The notes beneath the pieces were generated by a model that was not told the DNA's origin, searched no databases, and saw only the letters and a list, made by a program, of their open reading frames with translations. Position numbers and translations under genes: made by a program. 64,000 nucleotides of DNA from DASWJZ01 sp963846475 (GTDB lineage: Bacteria; Pseudomonadota; Alphaproteobacteria; Rhizobiales; Afifellaceae), in contig CAWJVZ010000004.1 of the NCBI GenBank assembly GCA_963846475.1, positions 62,001 to 126,000 of the forward strand, written 5' to 3'. The stretch's first letter is position 1, and the number at the start of each line of letters is the position of its first letter. Below are positions 9,549 to 18,526 of this stretch, in pieces.

Positions 9549-9917
9549 CTAGATGATCTCCTCGGCGTAGTCGCCGTAGTCGATCGTGATTTCTTCGTTG
9601 ACCGCGAGCGGCCGCCGGGCCGTGAGCACGATCTCTTCGGCGCGCTCGTCGATGGAGAAATCGCAATTCGGCTCGCTCGAATGGTTGCAGAAGCTCACCG
9701 GGCTCATGGCCGCCGCGGAATAGGGCGGAGCATCGGCCGAAGCGCCGTCCCTGACGTAGAAGACATAGTTCTTCATCCGCGTCCGCAGCAGCAGCTCGGT
9801 GTCCTGCGGCGGAAAGACGAGGACGCGGCTGCGGGCGACGACCTCGCCGGGTGCGACGGCGCGGGTTGTGAAGCACCCCTGGCCATGCAGGCGAGAGGCG
9901 GCGACCTTCAGAAACAA
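9549..9917 (-). CDS. Small SET-domain protein (putative lysine methyltransferase)
   Basis: A 122-residue protein. The start is TTG at 9917, chosen because a strong GGAGGAG ribosome site lies just upstream. It is almost entirely a minimal SET domain: a G-x-G region (HGQGCFTTRAVAPGE), the knot-forming FCNHSSEPNC, and the C-terminal EEITIDYGDYAEE with the catalytic-type Tyr. It would use S-adenosylmethionine to methylate a lysine, probably on a bacterial protein. It is first in the SET-GNAT-RimK gene row. The domain assignment is clear; the substrate is not known. Confidence 0.82.
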   Translation of the reverse strand: MFLKVAASRLHGQGCFTTRAVAPGEVVARSRVLVFPPQDTELLLRTRMKNYVFYVRDGASADAPPYSAAAMSPVSFCNHSSEPNCDFSIDERAEEIVLTARRPLAVNEEITIDYGDYAEEII

Positions 9918-10148
9918 CGGCTCCTCCGTTCCGATGCCTACGAAAAAAATGCGCGCCGGGCGGAACCCATGCCGCGGCGACCGGGCAGGTCATAGGGGAG
10001 GCATCTGCTCCACGCGCGTTAGCACTGCTTCGGCCTCGCCGCGAGTCGGACTGCTTTCCTCACGTAAGGCTGATTGTCGCGCCCGCTCCGGCGCATTAGG
10101 CTGCGGGCAATCGCCTGCGGGCGTCTTCCAGCCATGGGAGGTTTGGAC

Positions 10149-11732
10149 ATGCTGAAAACCCTGATGAAATTTGCGGCGGGAATAGCCCTCGCCGGAATGC
10201 TGACCGGCGGCGCCTTCGCCGAAATGGTCTACAACCGCGGCAATTCCGCCGAGCCGGAATCGCTCGATCCGCATAAGACCTCGACCGTCTACGAGGCGCA
10301 CATCCTGCGCGACCTCTTCGAAGGCCTAGTCATGCAGGACGCCAAGGCGGACCTCATACCCGGCGCCGCCGAGAGCTGGACGCTCTCCGACGACGGCACC
10401 GTCTACACCTTCAAGATTCGCGAGGACGCGGTCTGGTCGAACGGCGACCCGGTAACCGCTGACGATTTCGTCTACGCCTTCCAGCGGCTGCAGAACCCCG
10501 AGACGGCGGCCGAATACGCCTCCATGCTTTACGTCGTGAAAGGCGCCGAGGCGGTCAACACCGGCGCCGGCAAGCCCGAGGACATGGGCGTGAAGGCGAT
10601 CGACCCCAAAACGCTTGAGGTCACGCTAAACGCGCCGACGCCGTATTTCCTCGAAATGCTGACGCACCAGGCGACCTATCCCGTGCACCGCGCCTCCATC
10701 GAGAGCCTCGGCGCCGACTGGGTAAAGCCGGGCAGCATGGTCTCCAACGGCGCTTTCACGCTCGCCGAATGGGTGCCGAACGATCACATCAAGATCGTCA
10801 AGAACCCGAAATTCCACGATGCTGAGAACGTCAAGCTCGACGTCGTCAACTACATCCCGACCGAGGACCGCTCGACGGCGATCAAGCGCTTCGAGGCGGG
10901 CGAGCTCGATTCCAACGACGACATGCCGACCGAGCAGCTCGCCGATCTGCGCGCCAAGTTCGGCGACCAGGTGAATATCGGGCCCTATCTCGGCACCTAC
11001 TACTATGCCGTCAAATGGGACAAGGAGCCGTGGAGCAACGTAAAACTCCGCCGCGCCATCTCCATGGCGATCGACCGGGATTTTCTGGCCGAGCAGGTCT
11101 GGGGCAATTCCATGATTCCGGCCTACGGCATGGTGCCTCCCGGCATCGAGGGCTACACGCCGGCTGAGGCCGATTATGCGGAGATGGACCAGCTCACGCG
11201 TGAGGACGAGGCCGCCAAGATCCTCGCCGAGCTGGGCTACGGGCCAGACAACCCGCTGAAGCTGGAGATCCGCTACAACACGTCGGAGAACCACAAGAAC
11301 ACTGCTGTTGCCATCCAGGAGCAGCTGAAGCCGCTCGGCATCGAGGTGACGATGGTCAACACCGACACCAAGACGCATTACGGCCATCTGGAGCAGAAGG
11401 GCGATTTCGACTACGCCCGCGCCGGCTGGATCGCCGACTACAAGGACCCGGAATCCTTCCTCGGCATCTCGCGGAAGGCGAGCGGCTCCAATTACTCGAA
11501 CTACGACAACCCGAAATACGAAGAGCTGATGGACGCGGCGGCGGCCGCCGGCGGAAATCCGGAGGAGCGGTTCAAGCTCCTGGCCCAGGCCGAGAAGGTG
11601 CTGGTCGACGACCTCGGCAACATGCCGCTGCTCTTCTACAGCTACCACAACCTCGTCTCGCCGAAGCTGAAAGGCTTCGAGCAGAACGTCATGGACGTGC
11701 ATCCCTCGCGCTTCATCAGCAAAGAGGGATAG
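10149..11732 (+). CDS. oppA: Oligopeptide ABC transporter, periplasmic binding protein
   Basis: A 527-residue SBP family 5 protein. The start at 10149 follows GGGAGG and gives MLKTLMKFAAGIALAGMLT, a Sec signal cleaved near GGAFA. Mature landmarks are the N-terminal AEPESLDPHKTSTVYEAHILRDLFEGL, typical of OppA/MppA, and the ligand-cleft segment VKWDKEPWSNVKLRRAISMAIDRD. It delivers oligopeptides, possibly including murein peptides, to the OppB/C channel. It heads a five-gene row (oppA, B, C, DF, pfkB) with a 69-bp gap before oppB. Family 5 proteins also bind nickel, opines and glycosides, so the substrate is not certain. Confidence 0.88.
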   Translation: MLKTLMKFAAGIALAGMLTGGAFAEMVYNRGNSAEPESLDPHKTSTVYEAHILRDLFEGLVMQDAKADLIPGAAESWTLSDDGTVYTFKIREDAVWSNGDPVTADDFVYAFQRLQNPETAAEYASMLYVVKGAEAVNTGAGKPEDMGVKAIDPKTLEVTLNAPTPYFLEMLTHQATYPVHRASIESLGADWVKPGSMVSNGAFTLAEWVPNDHIKIVKNPKFHDAENVKLDVVNYIPTEDRSTAIKRFEAGELDSNDDMPTEQLADLRAKFGDQVNIGPYLGTYYYAVKWDKEPWSNVKLRRAISMAIDRDFLAEQVWGNSMIPAYGMVPPGIEGYTPAEADYAEMDQLTREDEAAKILAELGYGPDNPLKLEIRYNTSENHKNTAVAIQEQLKPLGIEVTMVNTDTKTHYGHLEQKGDFDYARAGWIADYKDPESFLGISRKASGSNYSNYDNPKYEELMDAAAAAGGNPEERFKLLAQAEKVLVDDLGNMPLLFYSYHNLVSPKLKGFEQNVMDVHPSRFISKEG

Positions 11733-11801
11733 CAGGCAGACGGCTCCGGTCCTCCTTGCCTAGCCGGCGAGGGGGGCCGGGCTTTCGTCCGGGCGGCGGC
11801 C

Positions 11802-12725
11802 TTGCTCCGTTACGTCATCAGGCGGTTCCTGACCGCCATCCCGACGCTCTTCCTGATCGTCACGATCTCGTTTTTCCTGATGCGGGTCGCTCCGGGCGGC
11901 CCTTTCAACCAGGAGCGCGGCCTCAATCCTACGGTGAAGGCCAATCTGGAGCGGGCCTATCACCTCGATGAGCCGCTCTGGAAGCAGTACCTCTACTACC
12001 TCAGCGATCTTCTGCACGGCAGTTTCGGCCCGAGCTACAACCTGCCGGACTTCACCGTCGCGGACCTCTTCCGCACCGGCCTGCCGGTCTCCATCCAGCT
12101 CGGCACTTCCGCGCTGACACTGGCGCTCCTCGTCGGCGGCTTCCTCGGCATCATCGCCGCCCTCTACCAGAACCGCAGCGCCGACTACGCCGTCATCGCC
12201 ACCGCAACGGCGGGCAGCACAATTCCCACCTTCGTCACCGCGCCGCTCTACCAGCTCATTTTCGCGCTGACGCTGACCTGGGTGCCGGTGGCTGGGTGGG
12301 GCGGCGGCGATCTCTCGCACAAGATCGGGCCGGTGATCATCCTGGCGCTGCCGCAGCTTGCCATCGTGGCGCGGCTCATGCGCGGCTCGATGATCGAGGC
12401 GCTCCGCTCGAACCATATCCGCACCGCCCGCGCGCTCGGCCTCTCCAACTTCACCGTCGTGGTCAAGCATGCGCTCCGCAGCGCGCTGCTGCCGATCGTC
12501 TCCTATGCCGGTCCGGCGGCGGCGGCGCTGCTGACCGGATCGATTGTCGTGGAGACGATCTTCGCCATTCCCGGCGTCGGCCGCTACTTCGTCGATGCCG
12601 CGCTCAACCGCGACTACACGCTGGTGATGGGCACTGTCGTGGTCATCGCCGTCTTCGTCATCGTCTTCAACCTCATCGTCGACCTCCTCTATGCCGTCAT
12701 CGATCCGCGGGTCCGCTATGACTGA
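11802..12725 (+). CDS. oppB: Oligopeptide ABC transporter permease B
   Basis: A 307-residue permease starting at TTG 11802 (MLRYVIRRFLTAIPTLFLIV), the classic OppB/DppB N-terminus. A first membrane helix is followed by RVAPGGPFNQERGLNP, a periplasmic loop, and five further helices. The EAA-type coupling segment is EALRSNHIRTARALGLSNFTVVVKHALRSALLPIV, here split over about residues 193-227. It forms half of the channel with OppC. The last 8 bases overlap the oppC start, indicating coupled translation. Confidence 0.9.
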   Translation: MLRYVIRRFLTAIPTLFLIVTISFFLMRVAPGGPFNQERGLNPTVKANLERAYHLDEPLWKQYLYYLSDLLHGSFGPSYNLPDFTVADLFRTGLPVSIQLGTSALTLALLVGGFLGIIAALYQNRSADYAVIATATAGSTIPTFVTAPLYQLIFALTLTWVPVAGWGGGDLSHKIGPVIILALPQLAIVARLMRGSMIEALRSNHIRTARALGLSNFTVVVKHALRSALLPIVSYAGPAAAALLTGSIVVETIFAIPGVGRYFVDAALNRDYTLVMGTVVVIAVFVIVFNLIVDLLYAVIDPRVRYD

Positions 12726-13839
12726 CGCGACGCTACCCGCCGTCCCGGCCGCCGGGCGGTCGCTATGGGGCGATGCCTGGCTGCGCCTCAAGGGCAACAA
12801 GGCTGCCGTGGTCAGCGGCGTCTACCTTCTGGCGATGACCGTCGCCTGCATTCTGGGGCCCTATTTCACCGGGCACGAATTCACCACCATCTACCCCGAC
12901 TACGTGCGCGTCGCGCCGAGCCTGCAACCCTATCCGCAGGGCGACCAGATCGAAGGGGCCCTGGAAGATGCTTTGAAGCGCGGCCGCGTCGAGCTGGCAT
13001 CGTGGCGCGACGAGGGCGATCGCATTGTCGTCGACGTGAGGTCCTCGCGCCCGGTGGACGAGCGCATCATCCGCTATGTCGACCGCTCCAGCACTTTTGA
13101 GGACGCACGGGTGGAGCAAAAATCCGCCGACGGCTTGGGCATGACCATGTCGGCGGCCATCGAGCGGCATCACTTCTTGTTCGGCACCGACAATACCGGC
13201 CGGGATCTCCTGACCCGCACCCTCATCGCCGGCCGGGTGTCGCTCGCCATCGGCGTGCTCGCCGGCTTCGTCGCCGTGACGATTGGCGTGATCTACGGCG
13301 CCACGTCGGGCTATCTCGGCGGCAAGGCCGACGAGATCATGATGCGCATCGTCGACGTCCTCTACTCGCTCCCCTTCATCTTCCTCGTCATCATGCTGGT
13401 CGTCTTCTTCGGCCGCAATTTCGTCTTCATGTTCATCGCCGTCGGCGCGGTGCTCTGGCTCGACATGGCGCGCATCGTCCGCGGCCAGACGCTGTCGATC
13501 AAGCGCCAGGAATACGTGCAGGCAGCCCAGGCGCTGGGCGTCTCGTCGGGCGCCATCCTGCGGCGCCACGTCATCCCCAACACGCTCGGGCCCGTCGTCA
13601 TCTACATGACGCTCCTCGTCCCGCAGGTGATCATCCTGGAGAGTTTTCTGTCCTATCTCGGCCTCGGCGTGCAGGAGCCGATGTCGAGCTGGGGCGTGCT
13701 CATCTCGCAGGGCGCCAAGAACATACCCTCGGCCAACTGGCTGCTGCTCTTCCCCTCGATTTTCCTGACGACCACGCTCTTCGCACTGAATTTCCTTGGC
13801 GACGGCCTACGCGACGCGCTGGACCCGCGGGACCGCTGA
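12718..13839 (+). CDS. oppC: Oligopeptide ABC transporter permease C with enlarged first periplasmic loop
   Basis: A 373-residue permease. ATG 12718 lies inside the oppB end. After the first helix (VVSGVYLLAMTVACILG) there is a periplasmic insertion of ~100 residues before the conserved FGTDNTGRDLLTRTLIAG motif that normally comes soon after helix 1. The EAA loop reads YVQAAQALGVSSGAILRRHVIPN. This longer loop is known from many alphaproteobacterial OppC proteins and probably contacts OppA. Translation runs directly into the fused ATPase gene, whose ATG is 2 bp after this stop. Confidence 0.9.
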   Translation: MTDATLPAVPAAGRSLWGDAWLRLKGNKAAVVSGVYLLAMTVACILGPYFTGHEFTTIYPDYVRVAPSLQPYPQGDQIEGALEDALKRGRVELASWRDEGDRIVVDVRSSRPVDERIIRYVDRSSTFEDARVEQKSADGLGMTMSAAIERHHFLFGTDNTGRDLLTRTLIAGRVSLAIGVLAGFVAVTIGVIYGATSGYLGGKADEIMMRIVDVLYSLPFIFLVIMLVVFFGRNFVFMFIAVGAVLWLDMARIVRGQTLSIKRQEYVQAAQALGVSSGAILRRHVIPNTLGPVVIYMTLLVPQVIILESFLSYLGLGVQEPMSSWGVLISQGAKNIPSANWLLLFPSIFLTTTLFALNFLGDGLRDALDPRDR

Positions 13840-13840
13840 C

Positions 13841-15502
13841 ATGGCCCGGCCGCCGCAGATCGCCCAGCAGCGCATGCCCGAAGCGGCGGAGCGGGTCCTG
13901 GAGCTCCGCGACATCCACGTGCGCTTCGCCACCCCCGACGGCGAGGTGCATGCCGTCAAGGGCATCGACATCGACGTGAGCCGGGGCGAGACGGTCGCCG
14001 TCGTCGGTAAATCCGGGTCCGGCAAGAGCCAGGCCATGATGGCCGCCATGGGCCTTCTCGCCTCCAACGGCCGCGCTACCGGATCGGTCCGCTACCGCGG
14101 CGAGGAGATTCTTGGGCTGCCGACCCGCGCTTTGAACCGGATCCGCGGCGCCAGGATCACCATGATTTTTCAGGAGCCGATGACGTCGCTCGATCCGCTC
14201 TACCGCGTCGGCGACCAGATCGCCGAGCCGCTCGTCGAGCACGGCGGGCTCAGCCTGCGCGAAGCACGCGCGCGTGCCGTCGAGCTCCTGAGGCTGGTGC
14301 AGGTGCCGCGGCCGGAGCACCGCGTGAATTCCTATCCGCACGAGCTTTCCGGCGGCCAGCGGCAGCGCGTCATGATCGCCATGGCGCTGGCCAACGACCC
14401 CGACGTGCTCATCGCCGACGAGCCGACCACCGCTCTCGACGTGACGATCCAGGCGCAGATCCTGGAGCTCCTGAAGAGCCTGCAGGCGCGGCTCGGCATG
14501 GCGGTGATCTTCATCACCCACGACCTCGGCATCGTCCGCCGCTTCGCCGACCGCGTCTACGTCATGCGCTACGGCAGGGTTGTCGAGGAGGGGCCGGTCG
14601 CGCGCATCTTCACCACTCCGTCGCACGACTACACCAGGATGCTGCTCGCCGCCGAGCCGGAGGGAGGCAAGCCGCCGGTGCCGGACGATGCGCCGGCCCT
14701 CCTGGAGGCGGGCAACGTCGCGGTGACGTTTCGCATTCCGGGCGGCATCCTGTCCGGCCACGGTTTCGAGCTGAAGGCCGTCGACCGGGTTTCGCTGACC
14801 CTGCATCAGGGCCAGACCATCGGCATCGTAGGAGAATCCGGCTCGGGAAAATCCACGCTTGGCCGGGCCCTCCTCAGATTGGTGCCGAGCGAGGGCTCCA
14901 TCCGCTTCGAAGGCCGCGATCTGACCGCGCTCGACCTGAAGCGCGACCGCTGGCTCCGCCGCGAGCTGCAGCTGGTGTTCCAGGATCCGTTCGGCTCGCT
15001 GTCGCCGCGCCTCACCGTCGGCCAGATCGTCACCGAGGGCCTGCTGGTCCACGAGCCCGGCATGCCGCGGGCCGAGCGCGACCGCCGCGCCGTGCAGGCG
15101 CTCGAAGAGGTGCAGCTCGATCCGACCATGCGCAACCGCTACCCGCATGAATTCTCCGGCGGCCAGCGGCAGCGTATCGCCATTGCCCGCACGATGATCC
15201 TGAAGCCCCGCGTGGTGGTCCTTGACGAGCCGACCTCGGCGCTCGACCGGTCCGTGCAGAAGGAGATCATCGAGCTGCTCCGCAACCTGCAGGAGGCGCA
15301 CAATCTCTCCTACCTCTTCATCAGCCACGATCTCGCGGTGGTCCGCGCCATGTCCGACGAGGTGATCGTCATGAAGGAGGGCAGGGTGGTGGAATGCGGG
15401 CTTACCGAACAAATCTTCGCCGACCCGAAGGATCCCTATACGCGGGCGCTGATGGCCGCCGCATTCCAGCCGATCGTCCCCGCCGAGCCCGCCGCCGCCT
15501 GA
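13841..15502 (+). CDS. oppDF: Oligopeptide ABC transporter, fused double ATP-binding protein
   Basis: A 553-residue tandem ABC ATPase (OppD and OppF fused, YejF-like). Domain 1 has Walker A GKSGSGKSQAMM, signature LSGGQRQRVMIAMAL and Walker B VLIADEPTTALD. Domain 2 has GESGSGKSTLG, FSGGQRQRIAIARTM and VVVLDEPTSALD. Each half carries the C-terminal oligopeptide-type extension (HDYTRMLLAAEP and KDPYTRALMAAAF) that often binds an Fe-S cluster, though no Cys cluster is seen here. ATG 13841 is used because it directly follows the oppC stop. It powers uptake through OppBC. Confidence 0.9.
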   Translation: MARPPQIAQQRMPEAAERVLELRDIHVRFATPDGEVHAVKGIDIDVSRGETVAVVGKSGSGKSQAMMAAMGLLASNGRATGSVRYRGEEILGLPTRALNRIRGARITMIFQEPMTSLDPLYRVGDQIAEPLVEHGGLSLREARARAVELLRLVQVPRPEHRVNSYPHELSGGQRQRVMIAMALANDPDVLIADEPTTALDVTIQAQILELLKSLQARLGMAVIFITHDLGIVRRFADRVYVMRYGRVVEEGPVARIFTTPSHDYTRMLLAAEPEGGKPPVPDDAPALLEAGNVAVTFRIPGGILSGHGFELKAVDRVSLTLHQGQTIGIVGESGSGKSTLGRALLRLVPSEGSIRFEGRDLTALDLKRDRWLRRELQLVFQDPFGSLSPRLTVGQIVTEGLLVHEPGMPRAERDRRAVQALEEVQLDPTMRNRYPHEFSGGQRQRIAIARTMILKPRVVVLDEPTSALDRSVQKEIIELLRNLQEAHNLSYLFISHDLAVVRAMSDEVIVMKEGRVVECGLTEQIFADPKDPYTRALMAAAFQPIVPAEPAAA

Positions 15503-15519
15503 GCCGAGGAAAACGTGCG

Positions 15520-16455
15520 ATGATCCTCTGCCACGGCGAAACGCTGATCGACTTCATTCCGACCGAAGCGCGCGACGGCACGCTTGCTCTCCGCCCGGCC
15601 AACGGCGGGTCGCCCGGCAACGTCGCCCTCACCCTGGCCCGGCTCGATGTCCCTGTCGGCTTCGTCGGCGGTATCTCGACGGATTTCTTCGGCGAGGCGA
15701 TCGCCGCGGGCCTCGCCGACAACGGCGTCTCGCTCGACTACGTCGCGCGGCTCGACCGCCCGACCATGCTCGCCTTCGTCAACCTCGACGGCGAGGAGCC
15801 GCGCTACGCCTTCTACGACGAGGGCGCCGCGGCGCGGCACTGGCGCCTCCAAGACATGCCGCCGATCGGATCGGAGGTGACCACGCTGCATTTCGGCTCG
15901 CTGTCGCTGATCCGCCAGCCCGCGGCGGACTCCTTTGCCGAGCTGATGCGGCGGGAGGCCGGGCGGCGCGTCGTCAGCTTCGACCCCAACATCCGCCCCA
16001 GCCTGATCGAGGACGAGCGGCACTACCGCGCCCGCCTCGACGAGTTTTTCCACGCGGCGCATGTGATCAAGCTGAGCGGCGCCGACCTCGCCTGGATCGC
16101 CCCTGCCGGCGACCCGGCTCTGCTGGCCGCAGAGTGGCTGACGCACTCGGCGCGGCTGGTGGTGCTGACTCGGGGTGGGGAGGGGGCGACGCTCTTCGGA
16201 AGGAAGGCGACGGCCTCCCTCCCGGCGGTTGCGGTCGAGGTCGCCGACACGGTTGGCGCCGGCGACGCTTTCATGGGCGGCCTCCTTGCCGCTTTGCACG
16301 ACCGGGACTGGCTCGACCGCGACCGCCTGGAGGCCCTCTCGGCGGCCGACCTCGCCGCAGCGCTCGACTTCGCGCTCGCCGTCGCGGCGATCACCGTGAG
16401 CCGCGTCGGCGCCGACCCGCCGCGGCGCGCGGAGCTGCCCGAGCCGTTCCGCTAA
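15520..16455 (+). CDS. PfkB-family carbohydrate kinase (fructokinase-like)
   Basis: A 311-residue ribokinase/PfkB fold. The N-terminal substrate motif is GGSPGNVALTLARLDVPVGFVGGI and the C-terminal PfkB signature is DTVGAGDAFMGGLL, with the catalytic Asp in GAGD. It phosphorylates a sugar, most like fructokinase, but ribose, KDG or nucleoside use cannot be excluded. ATG 15520 follows GAGGA and sits only 17 bp after the oppDF stop, so it is probably co-transcribed with the ABC importer. A sugar kinase in a peptide-transporter operon suggests that the imported ligand may be glycosylated or not a peptide. Confidence 0.82.
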   Translation: MILCHGETLIDFIPTEARDGTLALRPANGGSPGNVALTLARLDVPVGFVGGISTDFFGEAIAAGLADNGVSLDYVARLDRPTMLAFVNLDGEEPRYAFYDEGAAARHWRLQDMPPIGSEVTTLHFGSLSLIRQPAADSFAELMRREAGRRVVSFDPNIRPSLIEDERHYRARLDEFFHAAHVIKLSGADLAWIAPAGDPALLAAEWLTHSARLVVLTRGGEGATLFGRKATASLPAVAVEVADTVGAGDAFMGGLLAALHDRDWLDRDRLEALSAADLAAALDFALAVAAITVSRVGADPPRRAELPEPFR

Positions 16456-16490
16456 GCCGCGACCCGCCGATTTCGCCGCGCAGCTCCGGT

Positions 16491-16766
16491 TTACGGCATC
16501 CAGAAGGGTTTTTCGCTCTCACGGCGTGCCTCTTCTCGAGATTTTCCGATATCGTGGAGGAGACGATCGTCGAGCTCCGCCAAGTCCCTACGCTGAGTGG
16601 CGCGATCGGCCCACAACACGATTGTCCGGACCGCTTGGCGCAAGTAACGGAGCAGGCCCTGCGCCGTGTGCGCCTGGTTCTCGGCGCGCCTGCTCGCGTG
16701 GCAAACGGGGAGGGGGCGCGGAAGGCGCGACGAATCTTCGACGGAATAGAAGGTGTGGAGCGACAT
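16491..16766 (-). CDS. DUF1127 (YjiS-like) small protein
   Basis: A 91-residue protein. The C-terminal half carries the DUF1127 pattern: ATQRRDLAELDDRLLHDIGK followed by SREEARRESEKPFW, the usual arginine-rich, acidic, 'DIG-x-(S/T)R-x-x-A' motif ending in KPFW. The N-terminal half is variable in the family. In alphaproteobacteria DUF1127 proteins are small, often stress-linked and sometimes RNA-binding (CcaF-like), but this member's role is unknown. It lies convergent to the kinase and divergent from the RNA-like repeat that begins at about 17000. Confidence 0.85.
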   Translation of the reverse strand: MSLHTFYSVEDSSRLPRPLPVCHASRRAENQAHTAQGLLRYLRQAVRTIVLWADRATQRRDLAELDDRLLHDIGKSREEARRESEKPFWMP

Positions 16767-16997
16767 GGCGTGCGTCCTTGCAAGAGAGCGGGACGCGATG
16801 CTTCAGCCTGTCGCCTCGTGGGGAGATCGCATTCCCCATGGCGGCGATTCTGGATCGGGCACGAGGATTGTCAAGCCCCGAAGGACCTACTGATGCGCGC
16901 CGGCAGCTGCGAAACGGAACGGCGTGCCAGGCAGCCCTGTTCTCCGGCCATTTTTTTATCAGCGCGATGGAGGAGCAACAAAGCCGGAAAATAATCC

Positions 16998-17026
16998 TAG
17001 ACAACGGTTCGGAATTGTGCTAGCTC
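16998..17026 (+). promoter_or_regulatory. Putative promoter of RNA-like repeat, copy 1
   Basis: TAGACA (16998-17003), a 17-base spacer, then TAGCTC (17021-17026; GCTAGC overlaps). The second copy has identical -35- and -10-like hexamers with the same 17-base spacer, while most of the spacer sequence differs. Conserved boxes around a variable spacer of fixed length is what selection on a promoter would leave. Confidence 0.5.
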
Positions 17027-17032
17027 CCGAAA

Positions 17033-17263
17033 TACCGCTGCTCGACGAGGGACCGGGATGCAAGGACCGGAGCTTTTCGGGAGCAGTGGGCGGCGCCGCC
17101 AAGGGACTTCGGTCAAGGACCGGGACGGCGTTCCTCAGAAGGGCCCGCCCGACCGAGCAATCGGTCTGCCGGATGTTGCATGGCTTGACAGTCCCATCCA
17201 CGGCCTCGGCACGGGGTGGGTACCGAAGAGCGGGCGAGTTGGGGAACGTATAACGCCGCGCGG
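17033..17263 (+). ncRNA. Candidate structured RNA, copy 1 (5' part, cut by IS110)
   Basis: Nearly identical to the minus-strand sequence at 26013-26245. About 70 bases after the putative start are invariant, including codon third positions in any frame. Further in, paired positions change together. A GCAA tetraloop is closed by GACCGA/TCGGTC here and by TCGGGA/TCCCGG in copy 2. A second helix uses CCCATCC/GGGTGGG here and TTCTGCTT/GGGCAGGA there. A 1-base indel in the aligned region argues against a protein. The similarity stops at 17263, where the IS110 begins, and resumes at 18852. I do not recognise the RNA family. Confidence 0.55.
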
Positions 17264-17275
17264 ACTCCCCACCGT

Positions 17276-18526
17276 TTAGCAAGCGCTTTTTTGACTTGCC
17301 GCTGCGGTGGCGAACAGGGTGCGGCTGGCGAGCATGGCGCAGGCAACGGCGAGCAGACGGTCGGCGACGGAGCGAAGCGCGCGGGCATGCGAATGGCCGC
17401 GTTGGCGCAGGGCGGCGTATTTGGCGCGGCTTCGCGGGTCGTGCTGGATGGCGGTGCGCGCCCAATGATGGACGGCGTCGCTGAGGCGGCGATGACAAGC
17501 CCGGCGGCGCAGGACGATGCGGCGCTTGCCCGACTGCTTGGTCACCGGGGCGACGCCGGACAAGCAGCGCAGCGCCTGATAGTCTCGCTCGCGCAGGGCC
17601 TCGCCGGCCTCTGCGAGCAGCGTGGCGCAGACGATCCTTCCGATGCCTGGCAGGGATCTCAGGATGGTCACGTCACGCTGCTCTTGCGGCTGCCCCGGCG
17701 CGTCCTCCTCGGGCGCAGCGAGGCTGGCGAGCAGGCGATCGAGCTCGCCGTGCGCCTCTTTGATCTGGCGGCTGACGAGGCGCAGGCGGGGAATGAGCGT
17801 GCGGATGTGGGCGGTTGCCGCCTCGGTGGCGCCGGCGGCGACCTGGATGGGCGGCCGGCGGAGCTGCTTCAAGGCCTCGGCCGCATCGAAGCGGCGGATG
17901 CGATGCCGCTTGAGGAGCTTGGCGAGACTGGCTTGGCGGAGGCGGCGGGCCTTATCGGGCGTCGGCGCGCTCTCCCACAGTTGCAGGAACCATTCGGCGG
18001 CGAGATCATCGGCGAGCTCCAGCATGGCCGGGAAGTAGCGCCAGAGCTGGTCTCGCATGCGGTTGGCGAGACGGACCTGCTCGACGGTCAGTTCGTCGGC
18101 GATCCGCGACCATTCGCGCAGCTCGATGACCAGCGGATCGGCCGGCCGCAACGGACGCAGGCGCGGCCGGTCGGTCCTCAGCGCATCGGCCAGCACCTCG
18201 GCGTCGCGGCTGTCGTCCTTGGCGCCGGCCAGCGTGAAGCGGTCGCGGAAGCGGTCGAGCTGCTTGGGATTGACCGCGTAGACGGTGAAGCCGCGCTCCA
18301 TGAGCGCCTCAACGACCGGCCCGTGCGGCACCTCGATGGCGACATGCACCGCTTGCGGCGCGGCGCCGCTCGCGGCGATCAGCCAGGCGCCCATCTCAGC
18401 CAGGCCCTCGCCGCCATGAGCGAAGCTGCGCACGCGCTTGCCGCGCCCCTGCGCATCCGACAGACAAACGACATGCGCCTGCGACGCCCAATCGACGCCG
18501 GCATACCAGATCGGCTGTTCTTCCAT
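17276..18526 (-). CDS. IS110-family transposase (DEDD recombinase)
   Basis: A 416-residue protein starting at ATG 18526 behind GAGAGGAG. The N-terminal RuvC-like domain begins YAGVDWASQAHVVCL (first catalytic Asp), with the Glu in VHVAIEVPHGPV and AKDDSRDAEVLADAL supplying the later Asp residues. The C-terminal transposase_20 domain has LPGIGRIVCATLLAEAG, YQALRCLSGVAPVTKQSGK and RRACHRRLSDAVHHW. IS110 enzymes move a circular intermediate and are guided by an element-encoded bridge RNA. The frame is intact, so the element may be active. An upstream in-frame extension to 18643 is rejected because of the ribosome site at 18526. Confidence 0.92.
   Translation of the reverse strand: MEEQPIWYAGVDWASQAHVVCLSDAQGRGKRVRSFAHGGEGLAEMGAWLIAASGAAPQAVHVAIEVPHGPVVEALMERGFTVYAVNPKQLDRFRDRFTLAGAKDDSRDAEVLADALRTDRPRLRPLRPADPLVIELREWSRIADELTVEQVRLANRMRDQLWRYFPAMLELADDLAAEWFLQLWESAPTPDKARRLRQASLAKLLKRHRIRRFDAAEALKQLRRPPIQVAAGATEAATAHIRTLIPRLRLVSRQIKEAHGELDRLLASLAAPEEDAPGQPQEQRDVTILRSLPGIGRIVCATLLAEAGEALRERDYQALRCLSGVAPVTKQSGKRRIVLRRRACHRRLSDAVHHWARTAIQHDPRSRAKYAALRQRGHSHARALRSVADRLLAVACAMLASRTLFATAAASQKSAC

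Noticed and set aside
16998..17263. Protein-coding reading of the RNA-like repeat (a frame with IPLLDEGPGCKDRSF in both copies)
   Set aside because: The shared block is identical at all codon positions, the copies differ later by an indel, and paired bases covary. Conservation is at the nucleotide and structure level.
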